A stretch of DNA of 64,000 nucleotides from Lotus japonicus (lineage: Eukaryota; Streptophyta; Magnoliopsida; Fabales; Fabaceae). Where the stretch lies: NCBI RefSeq assembly GCF_012489685.1, contig NC_080043.1:11278223-11342222 (forward strand), given 5' to 3'. Below are positions 56,292 through 64,000 of the stretch, piece after piece. Position 1 is the stretch's first letter; every line of letters starts with the position of its first letter. The translations under genes were made by a program, and so were the position numbers. Below the pieces are notes generated by a model. The model did no database searches, had not been told where the DNA came from, and was given only the letters and a program-made list of their open reading frames with translations.

Positions 56292-57507
56292 TGAAGGTAT
56301 GAAAAACGGTAGAAAGGGGGGGTTTGAATAACGTTTTCAGTACAAAACTACCACCTTAAAGATTTTAACAAATCTTTTCGAGAACTAAGTGCAAAAGATA
56401 GAGATAGAAAAGCACACAAGGATTTTATCCTGGTTCACTTGATAAATCACTCAAGCTACTCCAGTCCACCCGTTAAGGTGATTTCTTCCTTCTTAGAATG
56501 AAGGCAATCCACTAATCAGGTAAGAGTTACAACTGCACTTGAAACCTACAAGTGACTAACAATTACACTGACTTAGCTCACACTAAGATTCACTCTCTTA
56601 GTCTTCTCTAGGATCCGATCAACCTTGATCTCCTAAAGGAAAATCAAACAACTGTTTGAGGTTGGTGTTTACAAGAGTTTGCTTCTGAATAAGCTGAGTG
56701 TAAACTAAAATAAATTACAAGATGAAAGAAAGCTTAGAATATCTCTTGCGCGTGTGTATTGCTTCTTGTATATTTTTTTCTTCTAGCCGCTTCTTTCAAT
56801 CTTCAGCCTCTATATATACTCCAAGGATTAGGGTTGAGCGTTGCATGGGAAATGCTACCGTTGGAGGGCAGTTCTGGAAAATCCAGCTTCTGCTGTGGCT
56901 GAGAACGTTAGGTAGGTCGTCAGGAAGGTACACTTGCTTTTGTACTTGGATAGCGACTTGACCTTTTAACCTAGGAGACTTCTGATCAGAGGAATGCTTC
57001 GTATTGGAACTTGTGAAGCCGGTTGATCAGAGTCAGAGGGATAGCACAGATCCTCTGACCATTGTATCTTCTGATTCTGAACTCAGAGGGAAGAACATGG
57101 CCTTCAGAGTTTCTTGCTTCTGGACTTCAGAGTTTCCACTATTCAGCTTCTGGATCTTCAGAGTCTTCTACACCATCGGAACATCTGAACCTTCAGTGTT
57201 TCTTGGTTGTCAGAACTTCTGGATCATCAGAGCTTCTAGCGACTGAGTCCTCATCAGAGTTTGTATAGCTTCAGATCTTCTGAAGCTTTTCCACTGTTCA
57301 TACTGAACATGGTGAATGCGAAAGCGTTGCTTGGGTTACCCTTTATACACAGTGCTTCTGATTTGTGTGAAATTGAGTCAGGGTCAGAGCCTGTAAATAG
57401 CACACTCAGAAAAACACGTTAGAGTACCACAATTGTTCATATCAAAAGGTTAACTTGTAATCATCAAAACATAGAGTTGTACTACTAGATCAAAACTTGA
57501 TCTTACA
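56292..57507 (-). repeat. 3' LTR of Sirevirus D
   Basis: Reversed LTR from TGAAGGTATG to GATCTTACA. On the minus strand, the TATA box is TATATATAG (about 56810-56818) and AACGG is just upstream. It has the same layout as the LTRs of B. Confidence 0.92.
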
Positions 57508-58085
57508 ATCTCCCCCTTTTTGATGATGACAAAACTAAGATTTTTGATGAACAATTCTTAAACATTAAACTGAATTCACTCAGAGTTTAGAGATATAGAA
57601 TAAGACTTATCCTGATGTGAATAGTTTATCTTGCTCATTCTGAATTCAAGTTACTGCTTGATTCTGAGCTTAGCTCCCCCTGAATCTAATACTTGATGAA
57701 AACGTTAGTAAAGTCTAGATTCTGAGCTAAATCATATAAGAGTTCAGAGTGAAAAGCTTATGACATAGATGAAGAACGAATAATCAGAGCGCATAAGTGA
57801 TCAGAGTCATGGACAAGGTATCAGAGTCTTGGGTATCAGAGTCAACTTAGAATCACTTCAGAAGAAGTGAAATGTATTCCTTGTATTTGCCCAGTGACAC
57901 ATCTATGGTCATGAAGGTGGAACTCTTAAAATCTCCAAAAGAAAAATAAGTCACACTAACACATCTTACACATCAAAAACTGGGTTTACTCCCCCTTTTT
58001 GTCATAAGCAAAAAGCTTGGGGTGTGAAAAACTTAGCTTGAAGTACAAGGTACTTCCCCCTTAGAGAAGGTCTAAGTTGAAAGAA
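57508..58085 (-). promoter_or_regulatory. Polypurine tracts before the 3' LTR of D
   Basis: CTCCCCC tracts on the plus strand at about 57509-57522 (adjoining the LTR), 57674-57681, 57990-58003 and 58054-58061 mirror the four tracts of B. One is GGGGGAAG instead of GGGGGAG. Confidence 0.7.
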
Positions 58086-58250
58086 AATGAAGACGATGTA
58101 AGAATCAGAGTGAGGCGATAATAAATAGAATAGTTAATGCAAGGGATGAACGTTTACCACCGGTCAAGTGAGGAAATAGAAGGGTCAGTTACCAAGTACT
58201 TAACCTCGAGAAACTGTAAGAGCATTAACTTTCAGAGAGAAAGTGAAGCC

Positions 58251-58257
58251 TATAAAA
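58251..58257 (+). promoter_or_regulatory. TATA box of the small gene in D
   Basis: TATAAAA in GCCTATAAAAACG, 58 bases from the box start to the ATG. Flanking bases on both sides are nearly the same as in B. Confidence 0.55.
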
Positions 58258-58308
58258 ACGTGGGAGAGAAAGGTAAGCTTCACACCTCGAATAATATTCA
58301 GAAAAAAA

Positions 58309-58701
58309 ATGGCATCATACAGAATGGCATTAGAAGAGCTCAGAAGGAAGGCGTTTGAGGAAGATATGTTCCTCAATATTAGGCATCCCGATGGTACAAA
58401 GACCATACAAGAGCTGACGAAGACACTGCTTGAAGAAGATCTTGGTCCAGAGATGGAGAAAGATCTGAAGGAGTTCCTCTGCTTCGTGGAAGAGATTCAG
58501 GAGCTTTGCCAGCGGGAGCTGAATCTGCTGGAAGAGAAGGAGACTGTGGAAAAGAGACTTAAGACGACAGAAGATAGTCTAGAAAAAGATGATCTAAGCA
58601 TCAAACTTGGCAACATAGAGTATGCATTGGATCGTCTGGAGAAGGAAAGAGTGGAGCAGCGCCAAGAATGCAGAAGAATGAGGAAGGATCCTCCATTCTA
58701 G
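58309..58701 (+). CDS. Small coiled-coil gene of Sirevirus D, opposite strand to pol (130 aa)
   Basis: ATG 58309 after an A-run, TAG 58699-58701. The frame is open further upstream, but this ATG is the one shared with B. It has the same length and layout as B: MASYRMALEEL, FLNIRHPDG, long Glu/Lys/Leu helices, end RRMRKDPPF. By hand comparison 37 of 130 residues differ, many of them swaps such as K/R, E/D, L/M and S/T, and many third codon positions differ silently. There is no indel. It is transcribed toward the env-like gene, with convergent stops about 215 bases apart. Function unknown. A coiled-coil partner of Gag or of the env-like protein is only a guess. Confidence 0.72.
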   Translation: MASYRMALEELRRKAFEEDMFLNIRHPDGTKTIQELTKTLLEEDLGPEMEKDLKEFLCFVEEIQELCQRELNLLEEKETVEKRLKTTEDSLEKDDLSIKLGNIEYALDRLEKERVEQRQECRRMRKDPPF

Positions 58702-58915
58702 ATATAGGGAATAATGTATGATGGAAAGAATTATGATGTAAACATAGAACAATTATGAATAAAACAGGTTTTGCAAACATATGTGACACAAATATATATA
58801 GATATATGCATATAGAATCACAAATGAACAAATTAAAGTAAGTAAATAAGCAGAGTTTAAATAAAACAACGTTAAATAAAAAGGAAAAGGAAGAAAAAGA
58901 AGAGATCCTAAAAAA
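58702..58915. other. Spacer between the convergent small and env-like genes of D
   Basis: A-rich on the plus strand. It corresponds to 16610-16809 of B but with several indels. Confidence 0.4.
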
Positions 58916-61765
58916 CTAAGATTTGTCAGTACGGCGCAGAAGTTCCATCATCATGTGCTTCATCTCAATCAGCATGGATTCATGAGTGTCAAGACGTTGT
59001 TCCATGATGTCGAGTCTGGATGAGCTTGTCGGAGTAGAGCTGGAAGGAACGTTCTGAGCAGCTTGAGGTTCTGGAATGGAAGCAGAAGCAGCAGGAGTAA
59101 ACAGAACTGGTGCAAGTCGCTCTGCCTCAGCCTCAGCTTCAAGACGTTCTGCCTCAAGTCTGGCTTGTTCAGCCTGAGCTGCTGCTTGACGGGCAGCTTC
59201 TTCTTCTTGTTCTTTCTGTCTCTTGGCTTCTTCAATGGCTTCAAGAAGCTTGGTTCTCTGTTCGAGTTCATGAAGAGCCACCCTCCTAGCAAACCTTTGC
59301 TTTGCAGCCTCAATGCTCTGACGTCCCTCTGCATGCAGGAGCTGCAGCATAACGGGAAACTGAGCCACTAGCCAAGTGCTCAACTCGTTCCACTCATCAG
59401 CCACATTTTCAGCATTCTCACTGAGGTCAGTCTGACCGTGCACATTGCGGAGCCTCAAGGAGGCTTCATGATTGAAAATATTGATGCACTCAGAGAGAGA
59501 TGTGGGTTGAAGGTGAGTATAGGGAATGATGGAGAGGTTGGGTGCAGGAGAGGCTGGGTGATTGCTGCTATGAGCTTCAGAGGCACCTTGTGGAGAACCA
59601 ATGTTAATTATGGGAGCATTGGGTTCAGAGGTTCCACGGTGAGGGTCTGAAGTTTCAACCAGAGGGTGAGGTGATCTAACCGAGGATTGGTTAGATACTG
59701 ATTGTTCAGGTTCAGGGTCTGGTTGAATTGGCTCTTGTTGGTCAGGGACAGGGTGAGCCTGTTGGACTAAGGGGTCTGCCTCTTGGATAGGATTGGCCAA
59801 GATAGGTTCATCTGGGTCAACTAGACGTTCAGGTCTAGGGCCAGGATATTGCCTAGGGCTTGGACAGGTAAGGTAATATTCTTCCAAGGCAGATACCTTC
59901 TCTTTCCTAACCTCCATGAATTTTCTAAGTGATTCAGAGGTATTGGAGGGAGGAGAGTCAAAGACATTGATGGGGAAGGATACAGGTGTGAAGGCTGATG
60001 AAGAGTCTGTATCCGTGGTTCTGAGAGCAGGACGTGCTGATGCTCTGGGAGCAGAGTGATCAGACGTTCTGGGTTGTGGTTCTGTTGGTTTGGGTTCTGG
60101 TTGGTTGGGGATGATGGGTTCAGAAGGTAATGGGTCGTATGGAATGGTAAGGAGAGAGGTTGGATCTTCTGACCTAGAGGATTGGTTCTGAAGCAAATTC
60201 CAGAGTGGTGCTTCAGTAGGAGAAGGTTGAAAGAAAGAAGATCTTGGGGAATGTGGTGGAGAGGTGGTTTGTGCGGCTGGCTGGGATTCATGAATAGGAG
60301 TGAGGGGATTTGAAGAGTGTTGGAGTAAGGCAGAAATTGGGAGTGCATCAAATAAATTCAAATCATCATCAGAGGTAAGTGCAGGCTTACTTGTATGTGC
60401 TGATGATCGAGTCACTCTGGCAGGAGGTTCAGTCCTTCTGACCTCTGCAGCAGCTGGTTCCACCCGAGTAGGCTTCACCACAATTCTGACTTTCTTCTGC
60501 TTCTTCTTTGGAGGACCATCCTCACTATCATCACCATCATCATCATCAGGCTTGCTCTTCGCCTTCTTGACCAGAGGGACATCAGATTCCTCTGAGGATT
60601 CGTCCAGAACCATCTTCCTCTTGGTTTTCTTCTTGGGAGGAGAAGGAAACTCTGGAGCTGGTGGAAGTCTGCTGACGAAATCATCAAGGTCAATCTCGAA
60701 TCCTTGAGCCCTGAGGTCTTCAACATAGCATCTGATGGCTTCAGGATGGTCTGCTTGAGTCCACAGAGGGTAGTCATTCAGAGGCATTCTTCTTCCTCTG
60801 ATCTCAGAAGATGTGTCCTCATGAGCAGGAGCAATCTTCTTCTGGACCAAACCCATCTTCTTCAGAGAGTTGGCAGTGAAGACATCGCTAACAATTGTGC
60901 TCAAGTCCTCTGTGCAACCAGCATTGATCAAATCTTGCACCAAGTTGCTTTCAATGAGAAAGTCTGAGATCAGCCTCCCAAAAGGGATATATTTGATGGC
61001 TGACTTGATGGAGGAGGTGGTGCGAGACTTCCGGATGCATTCCTTCAAATAGGAGAACAGGAAGTAGGGAAGGCAGATCTTCTCCTTGTCTTGAATGAAG
61101 AACAGCATCGCCTTCTGATTGAAGTTGATGTAGTCTGGAGAACTGCCCTTTGGTCGTTGATTGATGCAGTTGAGCAGGATCTTGTGCCAGACCCTGAGTT
61201 TGGGTTGAAGGTCCATCACTTTGTAGCTCGTCTTGCCCGGTTTGAAGGTGGTGTACAGGGCCTTGTTGACGATGTCCTTGGTTCTGGGTTTCAGCTTCGA
61301 TTCCGTCAGTGAGAACCGATACCCATGAGCAGTTTCTGCACCTAGCAGATTCACGAATGACTTCTCCGTGATGATGATCTTCCTACCCAGTATGTAAGAG
61401 ACCACCTGAGTGTCATCACAATCAGCGTGCTTCCAGAATTCCTTTACTAGCTTCTCATACACCGGTCCTCGAAGTCGATTGAAGTAGTTTCCCCAACCTT
61501 GAGCTTGGACTTCAGGACGGAGATCAAACCCATTTGCAGCCAAGTTGTCGAGGTTGAATCTCCATTCTGCCAGGACTTGGAGTTCCTCAGGAGGAAATAC
61601 ACAGTGAACGGCACAGCCCCGTTCTGCAATAGGAACAATCTCCTCTTGAGCTTGAGCTTGTTCTTGTGCTGGGTTCTCAGAGCCCCGTTGACCCGTTGCC
61701 AAACCGACTACCATGTGAGGGAACTGAGGTGCATCTGCAGTAGATCTTCTGGTTTGTCTCACCAT
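58916..61765 (-). CDS. Env-like ORF of Sirevirus D (949 aa)
   Basis: The likely ATG is at 61765-61763, the same one as in B, and the frame is open further to 61921. The length is exactly that of B, and by eye about 94 of 100 residues agree. The domain order is the same: conserved N-terminal region, Lys/Asp-rich tracts, a long Pro/Ser-rich segment, a coiled coil with EEAARQAAAQAEQARLEAER, and a C-terminal helix. The retained length in two copies argues that it is a maintained gene. No membrane segment or signal peptide is seen. Expression by an internal promoter is suggested by the block at about 61900-61975. Confidence 0.87.
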   Translation of the reverse strand: MVRQTRRSTADAPQFPHMVVGLATGQRGSENPAQEQAQAQEEIVPIAERGCAVHCVFPPEELQVLAEWRFNLDNLAANGFDLRPEVQAQGWGNYFNRLRGPVYEKLVKEFWKHADCDDTQVVSYILGRKIIITEKSFVNLLGAETAHGYRFSLTESKLKPRTKDIVNKALYTTFKPGKTSYKVMDLQPKLRVWHKILLNCINQRPKGSSPDYINFNQKAMLFFIQDKEKICLPYFLFSYLKECIRKSRTTSSIKSAIKYIPFGRLISDFLIESNLVQDLINAGCTEDLSTIVSDVFTANSLKKMGLVQKKIAPAHEDTSSEIRGRRMPLNDYPLWTQADHPEAIRCYVEDLRAQGFEIDLDDFVSRLPPAPEFPSPPKKKTKRKMVLDESSEESDVPLVKKAKSKPDDDDGDDSEDGPPKKKQKKVRIVVKPTRVEPAAAEVRRTEPPARVTRSSAHTSKPALTSDDDLNLFDALPISALLQHSSNPLTPIHESQPAAQTTSPPHSPRSSFFQPSPTEAPLWNLLQNQSSRSEDPTSLLTIPYDPLPSEPIIPNQPEPKPTEPQPRTSDHSAPRASARPALRTTDTDSSSAFTPVSFPINVFDSPPSNTSESLRKFMEVRKEKVSALEEYYLTCPSPRQYPGPRPERLVDPDEPILANPIQEADPLVQQAHPVPDQQEPIQPDPEPEQSVSNQSSVRSPHPLVETSDPHRGTSEPNAPIINIGSPQGASEAHSSNHPASPAPNLSIIPYTHLQPTSLSECINIFNHEASLRLRNVHGQTDLSENAENVADEWNELSTWLVAQFPVMLQLLHAEGRQSIEAAKQRFARRVALHELEQRTKLLEAIEEAKRQKEQEEEAARQAAAQAEQARLEAERLEAEAEAERLAPVLFTPAASASIPEPQAAQNVPSSSTPTSSSRLDIMEQRLDTHESMLIEMKHMMMELLRRTDKS

Positions 61766-61894
61766 TTTGAAGAGGTTGAAGGTTTGAGGTAGAAGATGAA
61801 GTTTGAAGGATGAAGAGAGATCGAGAGAGAAATCACGAAGGAGGCGGTTTTGAAAAGCAGGGAGTGCGAGAGTGAAAACCGGAAGTGAGAGAGA

Positions 61895-61975
61895 ACGTGT
61901 GTGTATAGTGGGTTTTATCAAATAACCGTTGTTGATTCAAAGAGCACTTTAAGATCAACGGTTGAAAATTAAAGA
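61895..61975 (-). promoter_or_regulatory. Inverted repeat and TATA-like box before env-like gene of D
   Basis: On the minus strand, AACCGTTGAT (61955-61964) and ATCAACAACGGTT (about 61924-61936), then AAACCCACTATACACA. The same bases and spacing are seen in B. Confidence 0.5.
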
Positions 61976-62208
61976 TAGACAGTAACAGTAAAATACACAA
62001 TCACACACAGGAGATAAGCATATCTACACGCAATCACAACAGACTGTCACACGGGCACAAGGAACTATGCATCAGAAATTCTGACGCACGTGTTGTTGTC
62101 TCAGCTTCAGAGTCAGTACCAGTGGGCACACACACTCTGATTGAGTTACCTTCTGGACTAGACATCTTCTGATCAAGAAGTATCATAGTCAGAGGTTCTG
62201 ATCTATCT

Positions 62209-64000
62209 TCACTCTGGACAAAAGTCCATGTTTAGATTTTTCAGAATAAAATTAAATCTATCTTCAGCTAAGGGCTTTGTAAAGATATCTGCCCATTGAT
62301 GGTCAGTATCAACAAACTTCAGAAGAAGTACGCCCTTCTGCACATAATCTCTAATGAAGTGATACTTTACCTCAATGTGCTTTGCCCTTGAATGCAAGAT
62401 AGGATTCTTGCTCAACGAAATTGCAGCAGTGTTATCACAATAGATTGGGATATTGCTCTCAAGGATCTGATAATCCTCCAGCTGATGTTTCATCCAGAGC
62501 ATCTGAGTGCTGCATATTGCTGCTGAGATATATTCTGCCTCTGCAGTTGATAGTGCAATGGTTGATTGCCTCTTGCTTGCCCATGAGACTAGATTGCTTC
62601 CCAGAAATTGACAATTTCCAGAAGTACTTTTTCTCTCTGTTCTATCTCCAGCATAATCAGCATCACAATAACCTGAAAGCTTATACTCTGATGTTTTCTT
62701 ATACATCAAGCCAAGGTTAGTGGTGCCTTTCAGATACCTTAGGATCCTCTTAACAGCAGTTAAGTGGGTTTCCCTTGGATCTGATTGGAAACGAGCACAT
62801 AAATGAACACTAAATAATATGTCTGGCCTAGATGCAGTTAAGTACAGAAGTGAACCTATCATGCCACGATAGAGCTTCTGACATACTTTACCACTTATAT
62901 CTTCTTTTTCCAGAATGCATGTTGGATGCATTGGAGTCTTGGCCACTGTAGATTCCAGCATATTGAACTTCTTCAGAAGTTCTTTAGTGTACTTGCTCTG
63001 ATGGATATATGTTCCTTCTGGTGTTTGATCAACTTGTATTCCCAGAAAGTACTTTAATTCTCCCATCATACTCATCTCAAATTCAGCCTGCATCATCTCA
63101 GAAAATTCTTTGCATAGAGATTGATTAGCAGAACCAAATATAATATCATCAACATAAATTTGCACAATTAAGATATCATCTTTATAAGTCTTGCAAAAGA
63201 GAGTTGTATCTACTTTACCCCTTACAAACTCATTCTCCAGAAGGAATGAGCTAAGTCTCTCATACCATGCTCTGGGAGCTTGCTTCAGACCGTAGAGTGA
63301 TTTCTTCAATTTGAACACATGATCTGGTTTCTTTTCATCTTCAAAACCTGGGGGTTGATGAACATAGACTTCCTCTGAGATATAACCATTTAGGAAGGCA
63401 CTCTTTACGTCCATCTGATGTAGAACTATGTTGTGATTTACTGAGAAAGAAATCAATAGTCTGATTGCCTCCAGTCTTGCTACTGGAGCAAATGTTTCAG
63501 TGTAGTCTATTCCTTCCTGCTGGCTGTAGCCTTGAGCAACTAGCCTTGCCTTGTTTCTGACTACATCTCCTTTCTCATTTAGCTTGTTTCTGAATACCCA
63601 TTTCGTTCCAATAACATGGACATTCTCAGGCTTCTTCACTAAGCTCCAAACATCGTTCTTGGAGAATTGATTCAATTCTTCTTCCATGGCCAGAATCCAA
63701 TCCTTGTCCTGAAGAGCTTCATCTATGGACTTGGGTTCAATTAAGGACACCAATCCTTTCAGACTCAGCAAGGTCTCTTCAGAGGGTCTGAAGGCGGATC
63801 TGGTTCTGACTGGTTCATCTTTGTTGCCCAGAATCAATTCCTTAGGATGAGCTGCAGTGATTCTGCTCTTCTTCAGAGTTTGTGAGTTAGAGGGACCAGC
63901 TTCTTCCTCTGGTTCATCTTCCTCTGGCTCAACTTCCTCTGGAGCTTTGCCTTTGTCAGAAACATTAATGCTTAAATCTGCAAACTTTTCAACTAGCTTT
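62209..64000 (-). CDS. pol: Pol of Sirevirus D, C-terminal part (RT, RNase H), 5' end outside
   Basis: The stop is at 62209-62211 and the frame is open to the window edge. The visible part starts after the integrase core ([10 protein letters not shown]), passes an acidic linker, then reverse transcriptase with [25 protein letters not shown] and YVDD (63145-63156), and RNase H with [16 protein letters not shown] and CDNTAAIS. Only a few residues differ from B, and one of those is the tryptophan that is a stop in B. The catalytic aspartates are present. Its start lies beyond 64000. Confidence 0.93.
   Translation of the reverse strand, partial: KLVEKFADLSINVSDKGKAPEEVEPEEDEPEEEAGPSNSQTLKKSRITAAHPKELILGNKDEPVRTRSAFRPSEETLLSLKGLVSLIEPKSIDEALQDKDWILAMEEELNQFSKNDVWSLVKKPENVHVIGTKWVFRNKLNEKGDVVRNKARLVAQGYSQQEGIDYTETFAPVARLEAIRLLISFSVNHNIVLHQMDVKSAFLNGYISEEVYVHQPPGFEDEKKPDHVFKLKKSLYGLKQAPRAWYERLSSFLLENEFVRGKVDTTLFCKTYKDDILIVQIYVDDIIFGSANQSLCKEFSEMMQAEFEMSMMGELKYFLGIQVDQTPEGTYIHQSKYTKELLKKFNMLESTVAKTPMHPTCILEKEDISGKVCQKLYRGMIGSLLYLTASRPDILFSVHLCARFQSDPRETHLTAVKRILRYLKGTTNLGLMYKKTSEYKLSGYCDADYAGDRTERKSTSGNCQFLGSNLVSWASKRQSTIALSTAEAEYISAAICSTQMLWMKHQLEDYQILESNIPIYCDNTAAISLSKNPILHSRAKHIEVKYHFIRDYVQKGVLLLKFVDTDHQWADIFTKPLAEDRFNFILKNLNMDFCPE

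Larger units (their letters stand above)
56292..64000 (-). mobile_element. Sirevirus D, B family, reversed, cut by the window edge
   Basis: The 3' LTR is at 56292-57507, followed (on the plus strand) by the reversed polypurine tract, the small third gene, the env-like gene and pol up to base 64000. Gag and the 5' LTR are outside. All three genes are open as far as visible. The RT tryptophan that is a stop in B is present. This is the best candidate in the window for a recently active copy. Confidence 0.93.

Noticed and set aside
1..64000. CRISPR arrays, bacterial operons, rRNA or tRNA genes
   Set aside because: None seen by eye. The regular repeats present are subterminal or LTR repeats, and the sequence is plant-like. 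A tRNAscan run would settle the tRNA point.

Overview
The window reads as a transposon-dense chromosome segment of a flowering plant. The signs are nested Ty1/copia elements of the Sirevirus type with env-like genes, several CACTA DNA transposons carrying pieces of intron-containing plant genes (RopGEF, inositol trisphosphate 5/6-kinase), hAT-type MITEs and LINE tails. A papilionoid legume is my best guess, but that is inference only. No complete ordinary host gene is visible. The one host-like gene, at the left edge, is a frameshifted exostosin-type glycosyltransferase fragment.

Layout. Bases 1-878 are host-like. Bases 879-32347 are one CACTA transposon (3-bp duplication AGT on both sides) swollen to about 31.5 kb by insertions. 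Inside it sits Sirevirus A (1952-27489, duplication GTAAG). Inside the integrase of A sits Sirevirus B (5893-19229, duplication GGAAT). Inside the gag of B sits solo LTR C (8297-9516, duplication GGAAG). A further solo LTR, E (30537-31746, duplication GGAGT), interrupts the CACTA element to the right. The part of the CACTA element that is its own contains a decayed fragment of a RopGEF gene with introns.

Bases 32351-38004 are AT-rich sequence with small elements: a MITE holding a hAT-like MITE, a LINE tail, and a copia LTR remnant interrupted by a hAT element. A second CACTA element (38008-42524, duplication GTT) carries two exons of an inositol 1,3,4-trisphosphate 5/6-kinase and the last three exons of an ULP1-type cysteine protease. 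The left end of a third CACTA element follows at 42978. A 2.2-kb solo LTR (45269-47443), scattered LTR fragments, a TRIM-like pair of short direct repeats around a GC-rich MITE, and a solo copia LTR (54546-55866) fill the space to 56291. Sirevirus D, of the same family as B but reversed and apparently intact, runs from 56292 out of the window.

How the genes work together. The Sireviruses carry gag, then pol (protease, integrase, reverse transcriptase, RNase H), then a large env-like ORF, then a small third gene. In A and B gag and pol overlap in the +1 frame. In B and D the third gene lies on the opposite strand to the rest of the element and has its own TATA box. Its 130 codons differ between B and D mostly by silent or conservative changes. 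The env-like genes of A, B and D share an inverted repeat and a TATA-like box about 140-150 bases before the start codon. These two small transcription units are the most interesting part of the window.
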